DNA from: Corynebacterium sp. CNCTC7651
GTDB lineage: Bacteria; Actinomycetota; Actinomycetes; Mycobacteriales; Mycobacteriaceae
Length of the DNA: 64,000 nt
Assembly: GCF_021496665.1 (NCBI RefSeq)
Contig: NZ_CP071246.1
Location: 310,001-374,000 of the forward strand
Direction of reading: 5' to 3'
The position numbers were made by a program, and so were the translations under genes. This document shows, in pieces, positions 10,251 through 19,273 of this stretch. Each line of letters starts with the position of its first letter. Positions within the stretch are counted from its first letter, which is position 1. The notes below the pieces were generated by a model that worked only from the letters and a program-made list of their open reading frames with translations, had not been told where the DNA came from and did no database searches.

Positions 10251-11369
10251 TTACTCGCTCTGCTCATAGTGGCGGATCATCTGGTCAACAACTGGCACCC
10301 GTGCATCTAGGAAGTAGCTTGCGTCCAGGACACTTATCCGCTCCTCTTCAAGAGCGCGGGCGATGGTTCCTACATACGTAGCGCCGAGGTCTCGATAGCG
10401 GACCCTCCAATATGCCGGCCCAGAGTCTTGGCTGCGGAGCTTCTCACGGTCCGCTTTCCAGGCTGCGTCGCTTGCACTCTTCTCCTTCTGAACCTCGCGC
10501 TCGCTCAGGTAGCCAAGATTCTTCAATCTTATTGCGGCAGCTACGCGGCTTACCTTGAATTTCGTCGCTATCTCGCCGATAACATCGTTGGAAGGCTCGG
10601 ACAGATGATTCCGCACCGCCTCCTCCGGCATAAGGAAATGAGCAGAGAAGGAATTGGCCAAGGCTTCTTCAATAGACTGTTCTTCGAGTAGGCACAATCC
10701 GCTGGACCTGTTGATGAGGTGGGCCACTTCGTGGAACAGGGTGAAACTCTTTCCGGCAGAGCTGTCTTTACCGTTCAGTAAGATTATTGGCAGAACGTCG
10801 TAGTAAACAGAGAGCCCTCGAAACTGACCTCGCTCCACGTCGGAGGTCTGGAAAACGATGACACCGTTGGACTCGATCAGCTGACGCCAGAAGCGAAACC
10901 CTGCATCTTTAGCAGGTCCAGCTGGGGTGAATTCAGGATCGAGCCCCAAGAGCTGGCGCATCTCTTCGGCGGCCTGCGCAACGTTGTCGCGTCTAAAAGG
11001 CCCCGGTAGTCGCAAACGACTACCCTCCGTATCTCCATACTCCAGCATGATCTCGCGGTACCGCTCAGCGCGGCGCAAGGCTTTTGTCATGGGGGCGTCG
11101 AGCCCGTCGTGCTCGGGAGACTGCCGGAAGTCAACGGTTTCGGGGATGTCCGGCGCCTCTGGCGGGGGCATGAAGAAGAACGCCGGGGTGCGGTCCAGCT
11201 TCTTCGCAACTTTGATCAGTTGCTTCATTGTCGGAGCGAGACTGCCTTCCTCAAAAGCGATGACTTGCTCAGGCTTCACTTGGATTGCAGCGGCCAGCTG
11301 TTCAACGCTTAGCCCCGATACCTCGCGTGCCCAAGTGAGTGTTGCCGCCTCGATCGGTGCGCGATCCAT
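10251..11369 (-). CDS. XRE regulator fused to ImmA/IrrE metallopeptidase (putative antitoxin)
   Basis: This 372-aa protein has an N-terminal Cro/C1-type helix-turn-helix at residues 18-60 (LSVEQLAAAIQVKPEQVIAF). A zinc peptidase domain follows with His212, Glu213 and His216 in HEVAH, and a downstream helix EALANSFSAHFLMP that supplies the third ligand. A Shine-Dalgarno (GGAGAGGAGG) precedes the start. A 15-bp palindrome lies about 20 bp upstream and probably serves as its own operator. Together with the DUF4411 gene it forms a two-gene stress or defence module. Confidence 0.85.
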   Translation of the reverse strand: MDRAPIEAATLTWAREVSGLSVEQLAAAIQVKPEQVIAFEEGSLAPTMKQLIKVAKKLDRTPAFFFMPPPEAPDIPETVDFRQSPEHDGLDAPMTKALRRAERYREIMLEYGDTEGSRLRLPGPFRRDNVAQAAEEMRQLLGLDPEFTPAGPAKDAGFRFWRQLIESNGVIVFQTSDVERGQFRGLSVYYDVLPIILLNGKDSSAGKSFTLFHEVAHLINRSSGLCLLEEQSIEEALANSFSAHFLMPEEAVRNHLSEPSNDVIGEIATKFKVSRVAAAIRLKNLGYLSEREVQKEKSASDAAWKADREKLRSQDSGPAYWRVRYRDLGATYVGTIARALEEERISVLDASYFLDARVPVVDQMIRHYEQSE

Positions 11370-11390
11370 GCCAGCCTCCTCTCCGCTGAA

Positions 11391-11405
11391 ACTAAAACTT
11401 TTAGT
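11391..11405. promoter_or_regulatory. Palindromic operator of the XRE/IrrE-DUF4411 operon
   Basis: ACTAAAACTTTTAGT is a perfect palindrome around one central base, 21 bp upstream of the XRE start codon. Such a site is expected for autorepression by the helix-turn-helix domain. Confidence 0.6.
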
Positions 11406-11629
11406 GCTTAAAGCCTACTCAAGCGCCCAAACCTCGGTCTGCAACTTTCGAACACGGCGCGCGGTGCTGTGGACGCCGTTGGTGGCTCAGTGAGTACAAA
11501 CGAGTGGTTCCTAGTCCCTCTGCTCGTCATCGATCACGCAGTGGATCTGATTATGTCTGGCGATATCGTCAACTACATCTACGATCCGGCTCAACAAGAC
11601 CTTGTGGAGGTTGGGCAGTAGGACCGGTT
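11406..11629. other. Intergenic region with a possible 43-codon ORF
   Basis: No recognised gene. A GTG-initiated ORF at 11490-11621 on the plus strand would encode 43 residues (starts VSTNEWFLVPLLVIDHAVD). It has no clear Shine-Dalgarno, and I see no family. It may be a remnant. Confidence 0.25.
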
Positions 11630-11645
11630 TAGAAAGCCTGTTCGA
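11630..11645. promoter_or_regulatory. LexA (SOS) box upstream of imuA'
   Basis: TAGAAAGCCTGTTCGA fits the actinobacterial LexA consensus TCGAAC-N4-GTTCGA at most positions, with a perfect right half-site. It lies 45 bp before the GTG start of imuA'. A CATACT hexamer at 11678-11683 is a plausible -10 for a leaderless transcript. Confidence 0.65.
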
Positions 11646-11690
11646 CCTTTATGCTTGCTCGCCTCCGGCGTGCGGGGCATACTCATTGCC

Positions 11691-12461
11691 GTGAGTGGAA
11701 CATCTATTCGAGCACTCGCGGCGCTCCCGGAGGAGGTCGCGGGGGCGCATGAAGCAGCAGGCCAGCCTGCTGTACAGCATCGTGCAGACCAGATTGCGCA
11801 GCTGCGCGCCCAAATGGCCGCGCTGGGCGGAGAGGTCGCGCACCGCCCGGTGGAGGATGCCGGCACGCTCGCAATAGGTGGCCCGCTTTCGCTCATCCTG
11901 CCGAATGGCGGGCTACCCCGCCAAGCGGTGACCCACGTCAGCGACACCCCGGCGCTGGTGGTGGAGCTGATCGCGCAGACAGTGGAAGCGGGCGGGCGCG
12001 TAGGCGTGGTCGGCTGGCCCGAGCTGTCCTACGCAGCCATAGACGCAGAAGGGTTGGAGCGCGTGATCGCGGTGCCGGAGCCGGGGATCGAGGACCTCGC
12101 GGTCGCGGGTGTGTTAGCAGAGGGGCTGGACCTGGTGGTGCTGCGCGCCCGCGTGCCGCTGGAGCTCACGCCCGTGCGCGCCCGTCCGCTCTTGGCCCGC
12201 CTGCGCAAAGGCAACGCGGCGCTGGCCTGTGTGAACGTGGCGGTGCCGTCGCCGGCGCTGGCGGTGAGCGGCACCATCACCGCCTTCCACGGCATCGGCC
12301 GGGGCACGGGACGCATCACCGGCATCGACATGCGGGTGCGTGCGGAGCGCAAAGGTATGCGCCCGGCCTCCGCCACGGTCACGTTGGGCCACGGGGTGGA
12401 ACAAACGGGCGTGGAAGAAGGGAACGTCGAAAAGCATCCTAAGCTCAGGGCAGTGCCGTGA
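11691..12461 (+). CDS. imuA': ImuA'-like SOS mutagenesis protein
   Basis: This 256-aa RecA-like protein lies directly upstream of an ImuB-type Y-family polymerase, the position of actinobacterial imuA'. It has RecA-fold strands (GGRVGVVGWPELSYAAIDAEG, LDLVVLRARVPLEL) but no intact Walker A, as is normal for this family. It should help assemble or load the ImuB-DnaE2 translesion mutasome. The GTG at 11691 is preferred to an upstream ATG at 11655 because a -10 hexamer sits 7 nt before it. The last base pairs overlap imuB (GTGA), so the two are coupled. Confidence 0.75.
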   Translation: MSGTSIRALAALPEEVAGAHEAAGQPAVQHRADQIAQLRAQMAALGGEVAHRPVEDAGTLAIGGPLSLILPNGGLPRQAVTHVSDTPALVVELIAQTVEAGGRVGVVGWPELSYAAIDAEGLERVIAVPEPGIEDLAVAGVLAEGLDLVVLRARVPLELTPVRARPLLARLRKGNAALACVNVAVPSPALAVSGTITAFHGIGRGTGRITGIDMRVRAERKGMRPASATVTLGHGVEQTGVEEGNVEKHPKLRAVP

Positions 12462-14008
12462 GAGTCGCGGCCCTGTGGTTCCCGGACTGGCCGGTGCAGG
12501 CGGCGAAGCTGGAGCTGGACGATGAGGTGCAAGAACCGCTGGTGATCGCCGCGCAGCACCGGGTAGTGGTGTGCTCGCAGGCGGCGCGCGCGGCGGGGAT
12601 CAGGCGCGGGATGCGGGTGCGGCACGCGCAGGCTGCGGCGCCGGAGCTGACGGTGATTGACGCGAACCCGGACCGGGACGGGCGGATGTTCGCGTCGCTG
12701 GCCAGCAGTTTGGATGATGTCGCCGCCTCGGTGGAGGTGCTGCGCCCCGGCCTGGTGGTGGCGGACCTGGCTGCGGCGGGCGCGTTCCACGGCGGGGAGG
12801 ACGTGGCGCTGGAGATGCTGGTGGATGCGGCGGCGCGGCGCGGCATTGACACCCTGGCGGGCGCGGCGGATGAGATTGCCACCGCCGTCATCGCGGCGCG
12901 CAGCGGGCAGGTGGTCGCACCGGGTGGGTCGGCGGCGTACCTGGCCACCCAGCCGCTGACCGTGCTCATCGCGGAGACGGCGCTGGGGGCGGATGCGGAG
13001 ACGGTGAAGACGCTTGGGCAGCTGGGCATTACCACGCTCGGCGAGCTGGCGGCCATCCCGCCCGCGGCCATGACTACGCGGTTCGGCGCGCACGGGGCGC
13101 ACGTGCACCGCATCGCCGCGGCCGCGCCGGACAGGCGGGTGGCCCCGGAGCTGCCGGTGGCGGACCTGGCGGTGGCAATCACGCCGGAGGATCCGATCGA
13201 GCGCGTGGACGCCGCCGCCTTCGCCGCCCGCGCGCTGGCCGCCAGCCTGCACGAGCGGCTGAAAGAGGCGGGGCGCAACTGCCTGCGGCTGAAGGTCGTC
13301 GCCGAGCTGGAGGCCGGCCAGCGCGTGGAGCGCGTGTGGCGCACACGGGAGGCGCTGACGGAATCCGCCACCGCGGACCGTGTGCGCTGGCAGCTGGACG
13401 GCTGGCTCACCTCCGGCGGCGCGGGCGCGATCACCTCGCTGATTTTGGAGCCGCTGGAGCTTACGGAACCGGATGCGGTGGGAGAGCTGTGGGCCGACGG
13501 CGCCTCCACGGACGGCGCGCGGCGGGTAGTGGAGCGCGTGCAGTCCCAGCTGGGCATCGACGCGGTGCTCCAGCCGCGCATGGTGGGCGGGCGCGGGGTG
13601 GCGGAGCGCATCCAGCTCGTGCCCTTCGGCGAAGCCGCCGCGCCCGTGGAGGCAAAGAGCTGGCCGGGGGCCATCCCCGCACCACTGCCCGCACGGCTGG
13701 GCGGAGGCATCGACCACCCCGCGTCGCGCGTCATGCTTATCGACGCTTCCGGAAAACCCGTCATCGTCACCGCCGAGGTGTTATTAGCTGGGGAGCCGTA
13801 CGCCCTGGCGTGGGGTGACAAGAAATACCTGGTCACCGGGTGGGCCGGGCCGTGGCCGGTGGACGAAGGCTGGTGGGCGAGCGAGGCGAACCGGAACCGT
13901 TTGGCGCGCATGCAAGTAGTGGGCCGCTTGGGTGGGCCGGAGGGGGAAATCACCGGCTGGCTCTTGGTGTGGTCGCGCCGCAGCTGGCGCGTGGAGGCAG
14001 TGTATTAG
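12458..14008 (+). CDS. imuB: ImuB, catalytically inactive Y-family polymerase
   Basis: This 516-aa protein has the Y-family fold (SQAARAAGIRRGMRVRHAQ in the fingers region, helix-hairpin-helix LGQLGITTLGELAAIP). It lacks the catalytic acidic motif at the N-terminus, reading VAALWFPDWPVQ where Pol IV has a DMDAFYA-like motif. ImuB proteins act as an adaptor between the beta clamp and DnaE2. Start GTG overlaps the imuA' stop by 4 nt. DnaE2, its expected partner, lies 5 kb downstream. Confidence 0.88.
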   Translation: MRVAALWFPDWPVQAAKLELDDEVQEPLVIAAQHRVVVCSQAARAAGIRRGMRVRHAQAAAPELTVIDANPDRDGRMFASLASSLDDVAASVEVLRPGLVVADLAAAGAFHGGEDVALEMLVDAAARRGIDTLAGAADEIATAVIAARSGQVVAPGGSAAYLATQPLTVLIAETALGADAETVKTLGQLGITTLGELAAIPPAAMTTRFGAHGAHVHRIAAAAPDRRVAPELPVADLAVAITPEDPIERVDAAAFAARALAASLHERLKEAGRNCLRLKVVAELEAGQRVERVWRTREALTESATADRVRWQLDGWLTSGGAGAITSLILEPLELTEPDAVGELWADGASTDGARRVVERVQSQLGIDAVLQPRMVGGRGVAERIQLVPFGEAAAPVEAKSWPGAIPAPLPARLGGGIDHPASRVMLIDASGKPVIVTAEVLLAGEPYALAWGDKKYLVTGWAGPWPVDEGWWASEANRNRLARMQVVGRLGGPEGEITGWLLVWSRRSWRVEAVY

Positions 14009-14015
14009 CGTGCTG

Positions 14016-14633
14016 CTACTTCTGCACGATGTCAATGACAAGGCGCTTCGGGTCCTCGAGCACCTGCACCGAATATGGCGCCTCGGAGCGCAGGCCCACA
14101 ACAATCTGGCTGCGGCCGTCAAACGTGCCGGCCGGAACAGCCTCCACCACGTTGCCGGTGGCGCCGCTGCGGTCCACCGTGACCGGGCCTTCGAGGTTGA
14201 GCTCCGCGGGCGGGACGGTGCCGTCCACGTTGATGTTCAGAAACGCGTTGCCGCTCACTGCTAGCGCGCGACCAGTGGTGCCCACCATGGGGGCGGAGGT
14301 GTAGGCCACGTACCAGCCCGGATCCCCGTCGCCCTCGAGGTCCACCACCACGCGGTCGAAGCCCTGGTGGTTGCCCACGCGCACACCGGCCACGGCCAGC
14401 AGCGCCGGTTCGGACGGCCGTTGCGTTTTCGGCGAAGGGTCCGCCGTGCCCAGTGGCTGCAGCACAGTCGTTGATGCACCCGGCAGCGCAGCCAAGAGAG
14501 GTGCCGCACTGTTTTGCCCACCCGCGCCGGGGCCCGCAACCGAGCAGCCGACGGTCACCAAAGCCGCCGCGGCAAGCACAGCGACCGCCCAGCGCGGGGC
14601 GCGCCGGCTACCGGGTGCGTGTGGTGTACTCAT
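14016..14633 (-). CDS. Lipoprotein with AMIN-like beta domain
   Basis: This 205-aa exported protein has a basic N-terminus, a hydrophobic stretch (AVAVLAAAALVTVGC) ending at Cys30 in an imperfect lipobox, and a proline/serine linker. The C-terminal beta-rich domain (GFDRVVVDLEGDGDPGWYVAY ... QVLEDPKRLVIDI) resembles the AMIN-like domain of actinobacterial cell-surface lipoproteins. The start is set at 14633 (MSTPHAPG), since the longer in-frame start at 14702 would spoil the signal peptide. It converges on imuB with 7 nt between the stop codons. Confidence 0.72.
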   Translation of the reverse strand: MSTPHAPGSRRAPRWAVAVLAAAALVTVGCSVAGPGAGGQNSAAPLLAALPGASTTVLQPLGTADPSPKTQRPSEPALLAVAGVRVGNHQGFDRVVVDLEGDGDPGWYVAYTSAPMVGTTGRALAVSGNAFLNINVDGTVPPAELNLEGPVTVDRSGATGNVVEAVPAGTFDGRSQIVVGLRSEAPYSVQVLEDPKRLVIDIVQK

Positions 14634-14746
14634 CCAATTCAACGTATCCACGGGCCCGGGGTGGGCAAAACCGTGAGCGGGCAAAACCGGAATGGTTACC
14701 AAACCGTTAGCCCACGTATGCGGGATGGTGACTCAGCCGCGGTCGG

Positions 14747-14752
14747 TACTAT
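14747..14752 (+). promoter_or_regulatory. -10 element of a leaderless gene
   Basis: TACTAT ends 7 nt before the ATG at 14760. The spacing predicts a leaderless transcript. Confidence 0.5.
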
Positions 14753-14759
14753 GTAAGGC

Positions 14760-15656
14760 ATGACTAACAACCTGCGCTGCTCAGATGTTGACGTAGAGCC
14801 CCTGCCCGGCACTGCCAAGACCGGCGGCACGTACGTGCTCTTCGAGTGGCCGGGACCGTGGGGCCGCGATGTGCTAGACGGGGACACGCTGGGCGCGGAG
14901 CTCAGCGCCAAGCTCAGCGAGCTGATGAAGCGCTACGGCGCGACGCTGCTCCTGGTCCGCCACCCCACGCGCGAGGGCCGCCAGATCAAGGACCACCACG
15001 TCTACCTCGTCTTCGCTGAGGAAGGTGTCACTGAGGTGCTCCACGTCGATGGGCCAGAAGAGCTGTTGGGCTTGGATTTGTCGGGACCGGGCAAGAATGG
15101 AGCGTCGGTACGCACTCGCCCCCTGCTGCTCGTGTGCACGCACGGCAAGCGCGACATGTGCTGCGCCGTGAAGGGCCGCCCGCTGGTGACGGAGCTGGTG
15201 GGGCGCTCCCCGGAGCGGCGGGACCTGGTGTGGGAGACGTCCCACATTAAGGGGCACCGCTTCGCGGCGACGCTGATGCTCATGCCGTGGGCGTTCAGCT
15301 TCGGGCGGATGACGGCGCAGGCGGCGGAAGCGCTGCTCGATCACGCGCTGGAAAAGAAGTTCTTCGTGCCCGGCAACCGCGGCCGCGGCACCCTCCCGCC
15401 GCAGGCGCAGGCGGCGGAGATCGCCGTTGCCGCTCACCTTTCGCACGAGGGGGTGCAGGTGGGCATTGACCAGCTGCGCGTCGGGGAGGTTTCCGGGGAC
15501 ACGCATGAGGCGCAGGTGCGTGTCGACGATACCGGGGCCGCCCGCGCGTTCACCGTCCACCTGGTGAAGCACGAGGTGGACGGGGTAGTTTCCTCTTGCG
15601 GGGATGCGCCGTCTACCGGCGCGGCGTGGGTTGTGCACAGCGTGGAGGAGCTGTAG
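14760..15656 (+). CDS. Sucrase/ferredoxin-like family protein
   Basis: This 298-aa protein belongs to the sucrase/ferredoxin-like (Suc_Fer) family. It carries the thioredoxin-like ferredoxin segment CTHGKRDMCCAVKG (about residues 122-135) and the following SHIKGHRFAATLMLMP motif, whose cysteines and histidines are typical iron-sulfur ligands. The function in Corynebacterium is not established. It has a leaderless promoter. Its TAG stop codon abuts the converging HAD gene. Confidence 0.82.
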   Translation: MTNNLRCSDVDVEPLPGTAKTGGTYVLFEWPGPWGRDVLDGDTLGAELSAKLSELMKRYGATLLLVRHPTREGRQIKDHHVYLVFAEEGVTEVLHVDGPEELLGLDLSGPGKNGASVRTRPLLLVCTHGKRDMCCAVKGRPLVTELVGRSPERRDLVWETSHIKGHRFAATLMLMPWAFSFGRMTAQAAEALLDHALEKKFFVPGNRGRGTLPPQAQAAEIAVAAHLSHEGVQVGIDQLRVGEVSGDTHEAQVRVDDTGAARAFTVHLVKHEVDGVVSSCGDAPSTGAAWVVHSVEEL

Positions 15657-16466
15657 CTACAGGTAGGAAGTGAGCACCTCGGCGACGGAGGTGAGCACGG
15701 TGCCGGTCGCCGCCTGCACATCGGCCGGGGAGTGGGTGAAGCTGTGGGCGTGGTCAGCGATGGCGTGCATCGAGAGGTCGTTCCACGAGTCGCCGAACGT
15801 GTACAGCTCCACGTCCGCGCGGTCCAGCCCGAGGTGATCGAGCAGTTCTAGCACGCCGGTGCCCTTGGTGCGGCCCGGGGCCATGACGTCCACATAGGTC
15901 TGGTTCTGGGCGACGGTCACGCCGCCGAGCGCCTCGGCCCAAACGACAACGTCCGCGCGCAAGGTATCATCCTCCGGCACCCAGAGGGGGACCACGGCGA
16001 AGGTGTGGTCCGGGACATCCGCCTTGGTCATCGGTGTGAAGTGCGCGGTGAGGTTAGAGGTGTCGCCGGTGTTGTTGGCAAAGACGCCGTCAATAGCGCC
16101 GATGGTGGTGCCGAAGACGGCCATGCCGGGTTGCTCTGAGAATGCGTCGATTGCCGCGCGGAGCACGTCCGGGTCGATGGGGTAGGCGAAGATGAGCTCC
16201 GCGCCGTCGCCGGTTGCGGCGGAGGCGCCGTTGGAGAGCACCTGGTAATCGAAGCGGAGGGTGGAGCCTTGCATGCCGTGGGCGAGCGCTGCGCGGGAGC
16301 GGCCCGTGGCGGCTACCGCGAGGTGACCGGCGGCGCGCCACGCCTCGATGGCCTCGAGATCAGCTGCGCGAAACCCTCCGTGACTGGCCTCCAAATGACT
16401 CATGTCGGGCCCCAAATGGGGCCCGACATGGAGGGTTCCGTCGAAATCGAACGCTGCGACCTTCAT
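15657..16466 (-). CDS. HAD-superfamily Cof-type hydrolase
   Basis: This 269-aa phosphatase has motif I FDFDGTL with nucleophile Asp near residue 8, a Cof-type (IIB) cap, the lysine region near GRTKGTGVLELLDHLG, and motif IV GDSWNDLSM. Substrates in this family are usually small phosphosugars or nucleotides. The start MKVAAFDFDG (16466) is preferred to an ATG three codons upstream. Confidence 0.85.
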   Translation of the reverse strand: MKVAAFDFDGTLHVGPHLGPDMSHLEASHGGFRAADLEAIEAWRAAGHLAVAATGRSRAALAHGMQGSTLRFDYQVLSNGASAATGDGAELIFAYPIDPDVLRAAIDAFSEQPGMAVFGTTIGAIDGVFANNTGDTSNLTAHFTPMTKADVPDHTFAVVPLWVPEDDTLRADVVVWAEALGGVTVAQNQTYVDVMAPGRTKGTGVLELLDHLGLDRADVELYTFGDSWNDLSMHAIADHAHSFTHSPADVQAATGTVLTSVAEVLTSYL

Positions 16467-16505
16467 AGCGTTCAAGCCTAGCGTCGCAGGCTCGGGGGCT
16501 GAGTG

Positions 16506-17198
16506 CTAGCGGCGCATGACCTTCTTGGACAGCCAGTTACCCAGGAACTGGGCGAGCTGGACAATGACCACGATGACGATCACGGCGGCCCAGGTGACCT
16601 GAGGCTCGAACTGGCGGTAGCCGTAGACGATGGCGAAGTCACCCAAACCGCCGCCGCCGATGTAGCCGGCCATGGCGGACATGTCGATCACGGCGATGAA
16701 GATGAAGGTGTAGCCCAGGATCAGCGGTCCGAGCGCCTCCGGGAGGATCACGGACTGGATGATCTTCCACGGACCAGCACCCATGGAACGAGCCGCTTCG
16801 ATCACGCCGGGATCAATGGCCACCAAGTTCTGCTCCACAATGCGGGCGACGGTGAACGTGGCGGAGAAGCACATCACAAACGTGGCGGCCTCACGGCCAA
16901 TCGTCGTGCCCACCACCGACAACGTGATGGGGTAGAGCATGGCGATCATGATGATGAACGGGATCGGGCGGAAGAAGTTCACCGCGATGTTGATCAGCCA
17001 GTAGATCGGGCTGGACTGCAAGATCCCGCCGGGGCGGGTGGTGTAGAGCAGGATGCCCAGGAGCAGGCCGAAGAAGCCGCCCACCACCATGGTGATGGCG
17101 ACCATCCACATCGTGTCGCCGATAGCCTCGATGAACGTGGGGCCAAGGCGATCCCAGTTCGGTTCGGCGAGGATGAGCTCGTGCACGTTGGTTGTCAT
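16506..17198 (-). CDS. metI: Methionine ABC transporter permease
   Basis: This 230-aa membrane protein has about five transmembrane segments and the cytoplasmic EAA loop (IEAARSMGAGPWKIIQSVILPEAL) that docks on the ATPase. It is the permease of the D/L-methionine importer. Its start overlaps the metN stop by 4 nt, so the two are translationally coupled. It is the last gene of metQNI. Confidence 0.93.
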   Translation of the reverse strand: MTTNVHELILAEPNWDRLGPTFIEAIGDTMWMVAITMVVGGFFGLLLGILLYTTRPGGILQSSPIYWLINIAVNFFRPIPFIIMIAMLYPITLSVVGTTIGREAATFVMCFSATFTVARIVEQNLVAIDPGVIEAARSMGAGPWKIIQSVILPEALGPLILGYTFIFIAVIDMSAMAGYIGGGGLGDFAIVYGYRQFEPQVTWAAVIVIVVIVQLAQFLGNWLSKKVMRR

Positions 17199-18226
17199 CG
17201 GACGATCTCCTCAATATCGGTGGTGCGCTGCAGCGATGTCAGAAACTCGTTGATCGCGGTGTCGTCGCCCGTTAGTCGCACCGTCATTTTGCCGAAGCTG
17301 TGCTCCTGCAATGTGGTGATGCCGGCGTGCACCGGCTGGACGGTGACGCCCTGCTTGCGGGCGGCCTCTGCGGCGGCGAAGAACCCGGAGTTCTGCTTCA
17401 GGTTCACGGTGAAGAGGCGCCCCGGAGCGGCGGCGAGCAGCTCGCGCGCCTCCACCTCGTTCGGGGTGTTGCGCAGGCTGGTGGACACAAAGCGCTTGGC
17501 CACGTGGGTCTGCGGGTTGGAAAACACCTCGTAGACGGAGCCGTACTCCACCACGCGGCCGTTTTCCATCACAGCGACCTTGTCCGCAATTGAGCGGATC
17601 ACGTCCATCTCGTGGGTGATCACCACGATCGTGATGCCCAGCTCCTGGTTCACGCGGCGCAACAGCGCCAGCACCTCTTCGGTGGTCTCCGGGTCGAGGG
17701 CCGAGGTGGCCTCATCCGCCAGCAGCAGCGACGGGTTGGTGGCCAGCGCACGGGCAATGCCCACGCGCTGCTTCTGGCCGCCGGAGAGCTGCTCCGGGTA
17801 GTTCTTGCCGCGGTCCGAAAGGCCCACGAACTCCAAAAGCTCCGCCACGCGGCGCTTGCGCTCCGCCTTGTCCACGCCTGCAAGCTGCAGCGGGTACTCG
17901 ATGTTGCCTTCCGCGTTGCGGGAGGTCAGCAGGTTGAACTGCTGGAAGATCATGCCGATGTTGCGGCGGATGCCGCGGAGGTTTTTCTCGGACATGCCGA
18001 CGATATCGGTGCCGTCGAGAAGCAAATGCCCCGAAGTGGGCATGTCGAGGCCGTTGATCAGGCGGACGAGCGTGGACTTGCCGGCACCCGAATACCCGAT
18101 CACGCCGAGGATCTCGCCCGGCTCGACGGTCAGCGTGACGTCGTCGACGGCCACAACTTCCCGTCCGCCGGTGCGGAACACCTTGCTTACGTTCTGGAAC
18201 TCAATCCGGGTGCCGGTTTTAGCCAT
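17195..18226 (-). CDS. metN: Methionine ABC transporter ATP-binding protein
   Basis: This 343-aa ATPase has Walker A GYSGAGKST, signature LSGGQKQR, Walker B LLLADEATSALD and H-loop VITHEMDVI. The C-terminal NIL (ACT-like) domain at about 260-340 binds methionine and mediates trans-inhibition in this family. It lies between metQ (4-nt gap) and metI (4-nt overlap). Confidence 0.95.
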   Translation of the reverse strand: MAKTGTRIEFQNVSKVFRTGGREVVAVDDVTLTVEPGEILGVIGYSGAGKSTLVRLINGLDMPTSGHLLLDGTDIVGMSEKNLRGIRRNIGMIFQQFNLLTSRNAEGNIEYPLQLAGVDKAERKRRVAELLEFVGLSDRGKNYPEQLSGGQKQRVGIARALATNPSLLLADEATSALDPETTEEVLALLRRVNQELGITIVVITHEMDVIRSIADKVAVMENGRVVEYGSVYEVFSNPQTHVAKRFVSTSLRNTPNEVEARELLAAAPGRLFTVNLKQNSGFFAAAEAARKQGVTVQPVHAGITTLQEHSFGKMTVRLTGDDTAINEFLTSLQRTTDIEEIVR

Positions 18227-18230
18227 CTAG

Positions 18231-19130
18231 TTACTTCTCGTTCTGCTCGAGGCGGGCGAGGATGTCGTTCAGCTCGTTCGCCGGACGCTCAACCTCAACT
18301 GCGGTGCCGCGGGAGTCCTTCTGCACAGCCTCGGAGACAGCGGCGTCGTGCCACAGCTCAGCCAGCTTCACGTAGGTCGGGTTGTCAACATCCTCAGCGC
18401 GGGAAGCGAAGACGTTGATGTACGGCTCGCCCTGTGCGGAAGCCGGGTCATCCTGGAAGATGGCCTCGGACGGCTCGATGCCGGCGCGGTCCAGCCAGGA
18501 GTTGTTGATGATGGCCGGGCGGCCCTCCTTGTACGCGGACGGGGTCTGGGATGCGTCCACCGGCACCACGGAAACCTTGGAAGCGGCGGTGTCGATGTCT
18601 GCCGGGGCCGGTGCGAGCTCGTCTGCGCCGTCCTTCAGGGTGATCAGGCCAGCCTGGACCAGCACGTTGATGGCGCGGCCCTGGTTGGAGTCATCGTTCG
18701 GGATGGCGATCTCGGAGCCCTCAATGCCGTCGAGGGAGGTGTGGTCCTTCCAGAACAGCGCCAGCGGGTAGATCTCGGTGGAGCCGACAACCTTGAGGTC
18801 ATTGCCGGAGTTGGCGTTGTACTTGGCCAGGTAGAGGATGTGCTGGAACTTGTTCAGGTCCAGCTCGCCCTGTGCCAGTGCCTCGTTGACCGGCGGGTAG
18901 TCGGAGAACTGGACGATGTCCAGGGTGATGCCTTCCTTCTCCGCCAGGTCGGCGAAGACGGACCACGCCTGCTGGTCTGCGTCGGTGGTGCCGATGCGGA
19001 CGGTGACGTTCTCGCCTGCGGCGGTGGTGTCGGAGGTGGAGGCGTTGTTGGACTCGTTGGAGCAAGCGGTCAGGCCGGTGAAGGCCAGGGTCGCTGCAGC
19101 TGCGGCAGCGAGGAAACGGGAAGCGCGCAT
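18231..19130 (-). CDS. metQ: Methionine-binding lipoprotein
   Basis: This 299-aa NlpA-family substrate-binding lipoprotein has signal peptide residues 1-22 and lipobox LTAC with Cys23. The mature part has the typical two-lobe sequence (VRIGTTDADQQAWSVFADLA, FQHILYLAKYN, AIPNDDSNQGRAINVL). It delivers methionine to MetNI at the cell membrane. First gene of the operon, with a promoter and McbR-like site upstream. Confidence 0.94.
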   Translation of the reverse strand: MRASRFLAAAAAATLAFTGLTACSNESNNASTSDTTAAGENVTVRIGTTDADQQAWSVFADLAEKEGITLDIVQFSDYPPVNEALAQGELDLNKFQHILYLAKYNANSGNDLKVVGSTEIYPLALFWKDHTSLDGIEGSEIAIPNDDSNQGRAINVLVQAGLITLKDGADELAPAPADIDTAASKVSVVPVDASQTPSAYKEGRPAIINNSWLDRAGIEPSEAIFQDDPASAQGEPYINVFASRAEDVDNPTYVKLAELWHDAAVSEAVQKDSRGTAVEVERPANELNDILARLEQNEK

Positions 19131-19167
19131 GGCTCATCCTTTTCTATTCGGGAAAACTACGGGCACG

Positions 19168-19197
19168 AATCTAGCACCGGGTGAACCGCTTAGTCTA
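19168..19197 (-). promoter_or_regulatory. metQNI promoter with McbR-like operator
   Basis: On the minus strand, -35 TAGACT (19197-19192) and -10 TAGATT (19173-19168) are 18 bp apart. The -35 lies inside TAGAC-N6-GTTCA (19197-19182), close to the McbR consensus TAGAC-N6-GTCTA. Exactly the same half-sites occur before metX at 30813-30828, which supports a shared methionine repressor. Confidence 0.55.
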
Positions 19198-19236
19198 TTC
19201 GGCGCTTTTTGTTGGCTCTGCGCGGTGGCCAGCGCG

Positions 19237-19266
19237 TTGGCACACGTTTTCGAATGTTGGTAGCGT
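19237..19266 (+). promoter_or_regulatory. dnaE2 promoter
   Basis: -35 TTGGCA (19237-19242), an 18-bp spacer, and -10 TAGCGT (19261-19266), which ends 7 nt before the ATG at 19274. A TCGAA half-site at 19250-19254 lies in the spacer, but a full LexA box is not present. Confidence 0.6.
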
Positions 19267-19273
19267 TTTGCCC

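Noticed and set aside
19250..19265. LexA box before dnaE2
   Set aside because: Only the left half TCGAA is present; the right half (GTAGCG) does not match GTTCGA.
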